Shown piece after piece: positions 1 through 11,700 of a stretch of 64,000 nt of DNA. Numbering within the stretch: the stretch's first letter is position 1; each line of letters begins with the position of its first letter. The notes beneath the pieces were generated by a model, which was not told where the DNA came from, did not search any database, and saw only the letters and a list, made by a program, of their open reading frames with translations. Origin of the DNA: Leptidea sinapis (taxonomy: Eukaryota > Arthropoda > Insecta > Lepidoptera > Pieridae); NCBI RefSeq assembly GCF_905404315.1, contig NC_066310.1, positions 7,688,001 to 7,752,000 on the forward strand. Direction: 5' to 3'. Made by a program: the position numbers and the translations under genes.

Positions 1-727
1 TTATTGGGAATTTACCAAATCACGAAAGCAGCTTAACTTTGATTTAAGAGCTAAAAGTGCATTTTCACAGAAAATCATTTATAAAGCTTACAGAGAAAAT
101 GAACCCAAGAGCAAAGAAATTTTTGTGGATGCATATTAAATGGGCTTAAAATAAGTTTAAAACTAAAATTAAAAATATAATAAGATAACATGATGTGTTT
201 TTTTCTTTTCCCTTCCCTTCTATTTAGTATTATTAATTGGAATTAATTTCCTCAAAATTGATTTCTTTAGAATTACTTTTGATGTCATTTCAAATTTGCA
301 AAAGAATTAAATTATTCTAAAATGGCTAGGAGTACCTATGTACCCAAGCAGGAAAAAATATTGCAGGCTGTATAACTACCACGCCTTGGCCAATAACCCC
401 GTGTTTAAATTAAAAAAAAACTAAGCTGTCATATAAGATATGTTAGGTTTTATGAAGGCTAATATTGCTCTATGAGAGTGCCCTGTCTGATACATAATCA
501 TCATATTAGTCTGTGATAGTGTCGCTATATGGGTAGTTAATTCATTACGTAATGTAGATATAACCCATTGTATGTTACGTATACGGTAATAATAACATAT
601 TGACAAGGGGGTGGATCTTCTTCTGAAAATAAAAGAATTTTATTTTTATCCTGCTTACACATTTTCCATCCCTTTTTTTCTGTTCGATTTGATCCTGAAC
701 TTACTAGAAATTTCCATTAACTTAACA
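1..727. other. AT-rich non-coding, short LINE 3'-end scrap
   Basis: No coding sequence is seen. Positions 240-300 resemble the longer repeat copies at 17035-17265 and 27365-27605 (tract CTCAAAATTGATT..TTGATGTCATTTC). Confidence 0.4.
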
Positions 728-815
728 AAACCGAAAAAATTCTATACACTGGCAGGTGTATCGAACCCGGGTCTACAGCGTCTAAAGTAAACACTTTTCC
801 GCTTAGCTAGGAGTA
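728..815 (-). repeat. tRNA-derived SINE-like head
   Basis: On the minus strand an A-box-like TAGCTAAGCGG (809-799) is followed at normal spacing by a B-box-like GGTTCGATA (767-759) within GACCCGGGTTCGA. No full cloverleaf with paired acceptor stem is evident, so this is a tRNA-derived repeat or tRNA pseudogene rather than a working tRNA. Confidence 0.45.
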
Positions 816-1055
816 TTGCTGACGGAGCCGTTGAAATTAACAATGTATTGAAGTTTGACACTCTCGTCATTTACGTTGCAGCGTTGCTACGCAACAATAT
901 TTTAGGTACCACTAGATTATTTTTGTCAGACAACCGAGTTGAGAAGGTATGCACTCTCTTCACTACGAATTTAGTTTTTTCTAGATATTGTACGATTAAT
1001 GTTAATAATTTTACCTTGCATTCAACTGGAACAATACGTAAGTCACACTAAAAGT

Positions 1056-1353
1056 TTTGCGAAACTTAAAAAAACCAACATTAAAACAGGAGGAGCACAG
1101 ATCTGGAGGCATGTTTTCGACGTGCTGATTGAACGCTATCACTGCCTCTTCGGAATTGGAAAAAGTGAAACCTCTCATCAAATCTTTGATTTTAGAGAAA
1201 ACACAGAAATCACAGGGTGCTAAGTTGGGATGTATGTATGTGCAGGATGGGTGACGAGTTGTATTTTTTCGGATGCTAAAAATTACTTAGTTTTGTTGGC
1301 CGTGTTGTAGAACCGTTGTCATGATGTAGGAGAACGCGGCTTTTTAGTCGTCT
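1056..1353 (-). mobile_element. mariner transposase C-terminal fragment
   Basis: Read on the minus strand with frame changes, the translation gives LLHHDN (second catalytic Asp of the DDD triad), then ASEKIQLVTHP, LAPCDF..FSKIKDLMRG, and SEEAVIAF. That is the order of the C-terminal half of insect mariner transposases. Stops and frameshifts mark it as dead, and no terminal repeats were identified. Confidence 0.7.
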
Positions 1354-1409
1354 TATCCAGGGTGTAAATCTTCTTATATATAAGTATCTTCAAGTGGAAT
1401 TGCACAGAT

Positions 1410-2640
1410 GGGACCCGTAGCTGAGAAAAAAAAAGATACAGGCGTAACCCATGCATGCTTCCAGATATCCGGTACATGGCCTTCATGGAGAGATTTTTTA
1501 AATAATAAGGTGATAGGTAAGGCTAAAGCATCGGATCACTTTTTTATTAATAGTGGGTGTATTCCATCAGGACCAGATCCCTTATGGACATCAATAGAGT
1601 TTAGGTATTTACCAATAAGTTTAACATTTTAATTTATAGAGTTAATGTCTACCAGAGGGTTGTAAGATAGTTCAAGGATGTCAATGTTCAAATTGGCTGT
1701 AGGTTCTACAAAGACTGAATGGAAATGGTCATAAAGATTACAAATCTGTCGACCATCGAGGCTTTGAAACTCTGAAATGCATAGTTTGAGGTAGACATAG
1801 GATTTGCTATTATAGACTTTATATATGACCAAAAGAACTTCGGATTAGTTTTAATATTTTCCTCTGATCGAGATACAAAGTTATAATAGCACTCTCTTTC
1901 CATTTTTTCGGCTCGTCTACGTAATATTTTAAAACTTTCGTAATCTGAGGGATTACTTTAGAGTTTCCAAATTACTTTAGCTTTTTAGTGGAGTTTTGCA
2001 GCGCGCGGCGCCGAGGGACATAGCATTTAATTATTTCATTTAAAGTATTATAAAATTTTGCAACACTTTTTTCCATATTTTAATTATTAAAATATTCATA
2101 TTGATTTATTGTAAAATGTGCATTATTAATCTGGTAAAAAATTGATAAATGAAAATTTAAAAAGTAATTATCTACATAATATTTAAGTGACGGGATGTGG
2201 GCCAATGTTACATCTATTAAAAGTGATTTGTGCTGTTTATCCTCAGAAAAAAGCGGTTTCTCACATGAACAAACATGACAATCTCTATATTGGACAAAAC
2301 TAAATCAAGAATCTTATTTCGAGAGTTATGGACATGGTTGTATTGTTTGAAGCCGGTGAGTGATAAAAACTCAGACATGATTTGCGTAACATAATTACCG
2401 CTAAAATGTAGTTCCAATTCTTTAGTATAGTTCTTTAGAAGCAATACTAGTCTGCCAGACTGCGTCAGATAAATTAAAATCCCCCACCATTAAAAATCGA
2501 TCTTCAGGTTTATCTATAATAAATTGAGAGGCTATATCCAGAATCGAAGCTAACGCATCCCTGTAACCAGGCCCGTGCGGGATATAAACGCAGGCTATGT
2601 TGAAAAAGAGTATACTAATACCCTCGAGATGCATAAAAGA
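1410..2640 (-). mobile_element. jockey-like LINE fragment (endonuclease plus start of RT)
   Basis: On the minus strand, from 2640 downward: an endonuclease part with FLMVGDFNLSDAVW and RNKILDLVLSN, then a linker with FWSYIKS and CNLYDHFHSVF, then RT entry motifs SLDVHKGSGPDGIHPL-type (here SIDVHKGSGPDGIHPL at about 1600) and HVPDIWKHAWVTPV. It is interrupted by stops and frameshifts. The catalytic RT core is missing. It lies just past the 3' end of the UGT gene. Confidence 0.75.
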
Positions 2641-2701
2641 AGAGTTTAATAAATAAAAAATAAATTAATAAAATAATATTTATTTCTTAAAACAGTTAGT
2701 T

Positions 2702-5700
2702 CTATCTTCTCTTTTTGTCTTGTATTTCAGCTACTGATCTAGAGCAAAATATTCGGGAAGCTATAAATATGACCATGAGTACAAATGCTATAATAAGGGC
2801 TAATAGATCGAGGTATAACTTCTGGTAGAATGGCACGTTTAGCGCTGGTGATCGTAGATGAAGAGCTCCTCGTGTCTTCACCACGTGTTCCACCCAGTGC
2901 ACCAGCTCAGCCCCAGGGGTTACTGGACGGTCATGGTAGATGAACGATAACTCCTTCGCTACCTTACGATATCTGAAAACAAATGTTCAATTCATCCAAC
3001 AAATGTATAAGCCGCACGACTTAACTGTACTTTAGTTACTTCTTTAAGTGATCACCACCGCCTACATTTTCATGCTACACCAGATGAACCACAGGAGCAT
3101 TGCCGGCCTTTAAGGAAGGCGTACGCGCTGTTTGAAGGTACCCATGTATCCTCCTGGAAACACCGCACAAGAAAGGCAGTCCACAGCTTGGTTGTACATG
3201 GAAGAAAGTTTTTTGAAAACCGTACTTTGTAGGAACGCCATAAGATCTCTACCACTACTCGTTAGAATTTGGGACTATGCACCATTTATAACATCCAGTT
3301 TCTTCGAAGCCATATTAGCTAAGCCTTCCAGATGACCGTGGAATTGGCATTCACTCGAGATTTTGAGACCTAGTATTCCGAAACTAGGTGAGGCTTAAAG
3401 GGAAGTGTTGCCGAAGAGTGATGCTACTATACCTACTTCAATTTGAGTATATTTAGTGGTAGTAAAATATCATAGATGTGTATAAGTGTTTATTCTATGA
3501 TTTTAATACAAATATTTAATTTGCTTACTTGGATTCATTTAACATTTCATTAATTGCTTTCTTCAAATCCTTATCCATATCATAAGCCAGATCAACTCGA
3601 ATTGCAAATCCTCTACGAACTGCTCTGTCCACGTTCATATATTGATCAACCATACCAGGTATACCAATCATAGGAACTCCGAAGTGGATTGATTCCGTCG
3701 TAGACAAAAGGCCACCGTGCGAAATAAAGAACAGGCAGTTAGGATGGGCTGAAAAGATGGATATGAAAAAATAGATTTAGCATCTCTTTTGTTCATAAGA
3801 ACGTTGAAAAAGGTGTTATATTTTATGTTTATGGCCAATGATGGCAAGTGAGCCTGTGGGTATACTGATTAGCACATGATTATTTTTAAGTAACGCATTA
3901 TGTTATAAATTAAACACGCAATATCTCGAAAAGGAAAATTTTTCAGTGCCACTATTATATTATTATTGTTTTAGTTCCTCCAGACTATCATGGTGCTAAG
4001 AGCATGTAATACTCTCAATAAGTGTTCATAAATTATAATTCTACTCCTTGATGAAGGCCAGTTTGCAGCTGTGCTAAGTCAGAAACGATTGTTTCCATCC
4101 AAGCGTGGGGCGAGTTTAATCCGGTGCTGAGTATTGCTGAAAGTTCTTAATTATCTTATTGTACCTGCGATGAATTGACACCATTTCCATAAATTATGGC
4201 TTTCACTCCTTTATATTAACACCTCATCAGATTATCAGATAATTATTCGTTGTACTTCCTTGACTAATATGAGAATCTTTTAAAGAGCTTCGAGCATAAT
4301 CTCAGTCATTCTGCTTGCGAAAATGTTGCTCTATAGTAAAAATGTTAATTTCAGTAATTTTTTCTAAGATCTTCCTATTCGTGCCCCTTCAGAAGTTGTT
4401 TTGAGTTTACCACCCCCTATGATTTTTAAATAACCGTTTATATTCAGACCACTTCATCTTTTATAAGGTCCAAGTACAACGTCACCGTTTAAAATTGGTG
4501 ACATGATTGAACGTGCTATTTTCATTTCATCCAATATTTTGATTTCGCACAGGGTTTCTTCGAATTATTTCCTTTAAACAGACTAGATTTTTTTCGGTAA
4601 CAGACATAGAAAATTTTCATGGTGTCTATCAGTCTACTTATAAAAATTGCTTTTGGTTGTACCGATATATTCTTTTTGCTTAATACTTCTGGTATCGTCA
4701 TCATCAGGTGTGTTTCATGGTGTGGTTCTCAGGGAACTTTCTATATGTTACTACAACTGGTACTTTCAACATGTTCGTAAATCCAACTGATAAGTCGTTA
4801 CTGACATTTGATCTCTGTTTCCCTAACCATAATATTCTTACTCAAATATTTTATTTGTATCACTTATTGAAAGTCAGAATCTATCACCTATTCGAAAAGA
4901 ATTACATAAGATCTGAGAAGAACTTACTTTTTTTTCTTGTTTCAGTTTATCTTTAGGAAGCTACTTAAGAATTTTGTCTTGCCTAAATAATATGAAATCT
5001 CTGTTGGCCCATGTTTTGTTAAACAATACTTTAGCAAATAAGTGATGTAATGTGCTCTCGATTTTATGAAATAAATAAATCAAGACATACATAAAATACT
5101 CACCAAGGATGCTTTGTTGTGGGGCCCAGTCTACAATATGAACGTTTTTGGGAATATCTGATAAATTAGCTTCGAATTTCCAAATCACAGTTTGTTTTAA
5201 TTCAGCAAAGATGTCCAGAAATCGCCTTGTTAGTTTTTCCGGAAAATGTTCGCTTCTCAGATTTGAACCCATGCTAAAGTAAATAACACCATGAAGAGAA
5301 TTGTCCATTATCACTTTTAAATCCTGAAATTTATTATAACTTTTGCAGTGAGAGGATTAAAGAATAAATGATAGTAAAACATATAGAAATTAATTGTTAT
5401 TAAAATAGAAAATAAATATGTAATTGATGATAATATTTCTGATTTTTAATGATAATAATATTATGGGTATTTATAATATAATGCAATTTGCTTTAAGATT
5501 TTTCGATCACTCTGGGTTTGTACTAGGGCATCCCTAGGACAGTTCCTCCACAGTGCCCCTTTGGAATGTCGTAGAAACTCTTCATCATCACGGTTCATCT
5601 TGCCGATTCTATCTCATCGAAGCCTTGAGTTACCGATTAGCTTTAGTCAATGAAACCGTAAGGGTCAAGGAATCCTGTTATGTTTTAAGAGCACATAAAA

Positions 5701-8700
5701 GAGGCGGGAGTTGCTTAGATTTTTGTATCTGTCACCAGTCAATTAGGACTAGGATCTAGGTGGAAAATGAGGACCTCGCTTTAGCCGTCAAACATAGTGT
5801 GATATCATATGACTAGGATGTGCGTAGTGTTGTGTGTATCTATGCTTGTGTGATGGTAACATCATTCAACACAGGTTTCAATACGTATTCACATAGCTCT
5901 CGCCAAATAATGAATAAGCATCGTGAAAGAGCCTTGAAATGTTGAGCTATGATGTAGCTCAAGAACGTTACTAATAGCTCAGGAAGTTGGATCTAACAGT
6001 GAGGAAACAAAAGGCTAGTACACCTCATGATAGGATATCAGATATGCCATGACTTGGTATTCAGTATTCACTTTGTGTTTAAGCAATAGCTTGGTATGCT
6101 TCCAAGAGACTTGATGAAGACGAATGTTAAAGAAACGAGCGTTAGGTACTCTTCTCAAATGTTACACATAGCTAATATGAGTAATTCGTAAGTATCCCAA
6201 GGAATATGCTTTCCGTAGAAGTTAATGTGATATAATGGAAACCTATATATCTTTAAAGTATCAATTTACCGAAGAGCATGTAACGTGGCTGCACCCAATG
6301 CATACCTAATTTACTGTAATATGCTATTTTGTGGACCTTCTGTATCGTCATATATCGCCCATTTTGAGGAAAAGCTATTGAAATAGTGATTTCAAGTCTT
6401 GTCTGATTGTCGTCTGAAGGGCTGAGAGTGGAGCAAGGTTCTACTTAACGATCTATTTCTAAAAGAGCGAGGCGGTAATGTTTCTGAACAAGCAGTCTCA
6501 ATCATCACGGCGGAAGTAGTGACAGTGGGCAGGCCTGTTCTCGATTCCTTACCTCGGGAAGCAGAGTAAGTCGATCAAGTTCGATTTGTGTATGGTATCA
6601 ACTCACATTAAGCATGATATTATTGAGTAGAGTTTAGAATTTCAATATTATGCGATATCAGGTGCGGGTACCGTGTAGACTCTGTACGGATCATCGAGAT
6701 CAGTAGTGATTTTTTTAATAGAAGGCGAACATCGTGATGGGCATACAGACTGCCAAATAAAATATTTTTAATTTCTTATTTGATATACTATTCCATCATT
6801 ATCATACCTTAGGTAAAGGCCTGACATCGGTTTCAATATGATATCCACCTATCGGCTTGTAGCTCTGAGGAAGACTGTATGCTTCTCCAAGTGATATATG
6901 AGAATTACCAAGCATTAGGGATGCATTGTATTTTAGTTCCTCAAATGTCGGTACAGGCTTATTTTTAATGTAAGGTACTAGATATTTTTTATAGTAGTTG
7001 TCTTCCCAAAAACTCATGTAACTGTAATAAATTATGAAATCATCATTAATATATATATATATATATATGTATATACATATTATTGTAGAAGTAATGCTCA
7101 CATATTTTGTCTTCCTTCACAACACGTTGTGGTAGTCTGACAGCCCAGAAATGAAATTGATTGTATCAAAATACGCAATTATTTTTATACTATTATTTTT
7201 TGTTTTGGAATAGTGTTTTTGAAGTCGGCAATTTTTTTGTTATTTTTTTTTACACAAGATAATTATTTGTTAATCTTTGTTTTGTATTATTACATTTACT
7301 TTTTTGACTGAATATTTTACGGGGACTGAAGAAACGTCGGGTTAAATAAAGAGTAAAAATTAAATTTTTACCAAATATCTAATAAGAATTATCAATCAAA
7401 TAAAGATCATTTTAATTAACGAAGTGACTATTTGTACGGGTACTGGACGAATAAATATTTATTCGTACATTTATTCAATTTTTTTTTAAATTAAAACGTA
7501 AAACTTTTTCAACATTTCTGAGAATTTTTATTTACTTATTTCATGACCTAGCTCAGTCGTAAAGTATTTTTTTTTTAATTTTATGATTCCTTTTTTATGT
7601 ATTAAAAAACTTATCATAACACATTTGTCTGATTTTTTAATTACCTATTCAAATGTATGATCTGTGTTTTATTTACGTGTTTACCCGTTCAGAGGATGTA
7701 TTTTTTTTCGTTATTTTCTTGAAAATTGTGTATTGTAATAAGATTAGTAGCACTATAAACATGGACCAAATCTCTATCACTTTGATTTATAAAAATTGGT
7801 TAGGTTAGGTTAGGTTATGTTAGAACAGTTAAAACAGAACCAAATTGTAGGCGTTTCCCCCCATTAACAAATTAGGGAGGGGGGAGGGTAGACTTTTATT
7901 TTGTTTTTTCTTGACAACTGTGTATTACGTTGTAATAAGAGTGGTAGCACGTAGCATTGTGGACTTTGGTCCTATCAACTGCAATTCATCTAGCTAGCTA
8001 GCATCTATCAACTACAATTCATTAAAATTGGTTAGGTTATGTTAGAACAGTTAAATTTCATTCAATGATGTCTTTTTTTCTCTCTAATCCGATAATCGGA
8101 CGACTAATTAAATTGATTCGTCGAGTTGCCGGACGAATAGCAACAGCCTAAAATAAAATTATTCGTCCGACTTCTGTACGAATAATAATAAATTATTTGT
8201 CCAGTACCCGTATAAATAGACTCAGCCTTTAATTAAACACGAATTTTATCAACGCGTTGTGAGTAATTTATCCGCTCAACGACTGTATAGGTCTTTGAGC
8301 GTTACCAAATGAAGAGATAGTCTATGATTTGTATATTAGTACAAGTATGTCCCCGTCTCTCGCTTCGCTCGTGCCACAAAATATGCCAGGCAACCCATTT
8401 TCAATGCATATTTTTCTGTGCTCTCGACCAGCTATTCAAAGAAATACTATACACTTCATAGTTAGAAGTTTGACAGCCTTGAAATGCGCGTCATTGTCCA
8501 GGAACGTCAAACTTTCTGCCCTCGTAGTGTGAGTGTAATTAATATACTCACTCACGTCACTATCGAACTGTAGATTGACACACAACCAGAGATGGCATTC
8601 TGAGTTTCCTTTTATTTTATAAATACTTACTATGCGTCGAATCTGCCTCTAATTGAATTATATAACTCTTCCACACGTTCCATAAATGCTAATGGCGGAG

Positions 8701-11700
8701 ATTTACTGGATAAAGAATCAGGCACATAGGCTGGGTTGGGCATTTCATCTATTAATCTTAACACCATCCAATGAGGCTCCAGAGATGAAAACCATATATT
8801 AGGGCAATCATATACAGCTGCGAATCTGAATAAAAACAAATAAAGGCATACAATCAAAGTAGATTAAAACGGTATTGGTATGGTCTTATCACGAGGTAAT
8901 CCCTTTTAGCGCAATACTTGGTAACGAAATACAAAGTGCACACACATTTTACAATTTATGATTATGTAAAACCATTAAGCGGATTCTTTTTTTTTCTTGA
9001 AATCTTGTGTGTAGTACCCACTGTACTATGAAATCTAAGCAACAAATCTATGAAATTTATTTTAATTTAGCCACAAATTCATTGTGATGTAAAACAGTTG
9101 AATACTTTGGTTGTTTAGTTTGAGAAACTTTATTATTTCAATTTTGGGGTCACGTAATATTTTCAATAATAAAGTGAAAAGTAAAATGTGAAAAATGTCT
9201 ATCGAACATAATATATTTATGAAACAATTTGTTTTTGAATGAAAACTAAAGACACGTTGGGCACATTATTTGTGTTCGGATAATCACACTACATTATTTG
9301 TACCCATAACATCTAGCGTGCCACAAGGCTCCCACCTCGGACCATTACTCTTTGATATATTCATCAACGATGTGGTCAACTGTTTAAAAGAATCTCAGTT
9401 ATTATTGTCTGCTGATAATACTAAAATATTAAAAGTAATTAAAACGGAATTTGATTATAACTGTTTGCAGAAAGATTTAGACCGTATTACTGATTATTGC
9501 TCAATCAACGGTGTACACCTACAAGTTGACAACACTTTATCTTTTAAAAGAAAAAAGACAGTGTCAACTAATAATTATTGTTTAGTAGGTTAAATACTTC
9601 GCAGAGTTGACAAGGTGAGAGACCTTGGTATAATAACCTTGGATTAACAATTATATTTTGAATCAAACATTAATAAAATTAAAAACAAAGCCTACAAGAT
9701 TTGTCCTTCGCAAACAACTGATTTTAAAAACCCTATATCCCTATCCATAAATCAAATATATGGTACCAAAACCGTTATAGCGAAATTGTCTCCAGAAGTA
9801 CACTGCAGAAATAAATTTCTCCAACGTCATGCGATAGGTATAACAATAAATACCAACATATTGGTATATTCCTTCATAACTACGGGAGGTTTGGATCTGA
9901 AATCCGGAAATGTGTCTCATTTATTTCCTGATTGCACTTGCAACCCCTACCCATTATTTTACTGTTATTTGGGAGCCGAATTGTACCCGATCGAGAAATG
10001 TATCTAGTAATTACGGATCTACTTACTTCTATGAAAACTTTACTGGCTTAGTGGAACTATCTAAAATTACGGTTAAAACTATGTAAAATGTATAGCTGTT
10101 TATTATCTAAATATTAAAAAAAAAACATGATAACATAATACATGATGACATAACATAATATATCAACTATCTATAGAGATAAAGACGAGAGAAAAATGCA
10201 CAAAACTTACCCCGCATATAGTTCTGCGTATAACCACTCAGATATAACTACATCGAACTTTTGTGTTGGATCACGAAGCATATTTTGCACATTATGATTT
10301 GCTACTGTAGATCTCAATACTTCTAGGCACACGTCTATCATTACATACATCGAATTGATATCTGCTCTCTTGCTCATCATGTTCTGTAAATTTAGTAAGT
10401 CTCCTGAAATTTCAATATAGGGCGTTATTTTGATTTATTTAGTGGTGCCTCCGATTTTTTTAAGAATTTGTCTGCTAAAAACAATCCTCATATATTTTTT
10501 TCAGTTGCTCAGTTTCAAAATAAAATATAGCTGAAATTGTTCGCCACAATTACATCCGGGAATAATATATAATATCTTGCATCTACATTTTTGACATTTG
10601 GTACGGTAAATTTAATATATTTTACGTCGCTTCATTGTGTGTCTTCTACCGCATTCCTGCCGCCGAATTCCACCTTCGCACGATACGCCACAAGTTAGAA
10701 TATCATCCTCACCATCTGGATGTGTGGCGGTCCTCCACAGTGCGGTTTTCAAGGAGCTTTCTTCCACGTACTACAAAGCTGTGGAACGAGCTTCCTTGTG
10801 CGGTGTTTCCGGGACGATACGACATGGGTACCTTCAAAAAAGCGCGTACACCTTCCTTAAAGGCCGGCAACGCTCCTGTGATTCCTCTGGTGTTGCAAGA
10901 GATTGTGGGCGGCGGTGATCACTTAACAACAGGTGACCCGTTCGCTCGTTTGTCCTCCTATTCCATAAAAAAATATATATATTTAGTTTTCTTGCTATTT
11001 AACAATAGGTTATTAGCGCTAAACCAGTACACGAGGTCAGATAGAATTCGTCATACATAGCTTGGTTTCTTTTCACTTTGAAAATCAGTGAAGTGTCGTC
11101 CGCAAACAATACTACCTTATGTTTTTTCTCTATAAGATTAGGAACATCATTTATATAGATAAGGAAGAGGAACGGTCCAAGAATGGGTCTATTCTATGTG
11201 GTACCCCCATATTGAGAGGAGTCCCAGGAGATCATCGCCATTCACGTCTACCTTCTGAATTCTATTGTTTAGATATGAAGTCAGAAGATCGAGCGCAGTT
11301 CCTTTTATGCCATAGTGGTATAGGTTCCTGACCAGCGTTGAATGTTGAACACAATCAAAAGCCTTAGATAAATCACAGAAGATGCCAAGTGCATTCTGCG
11401 ATTCCTCCCATGCATCAAAAATATTCTTGATTAGCTCAACACCTGCATCCGTTGTTTTTTTTCAAATGAAGTAACTTATGAGAGTTAAAGTAAGTAAGCA
11501 TTTGGCTTAAAATTATTTTATCAAAAATTTTACTTAGGGTCGGCAAAACCGACACAGGACGATAGTTATTCGGGTCAGAAGAGCATCCCAACTTAAATAT
11601 TGGTGTAATTTTTCTATGCTTCAGAAGGTCAGGAAACACGATTAATACAATTATTAAAGAATATTGCCAGACATCAATTATTGAATTATTTTAATAGAAA

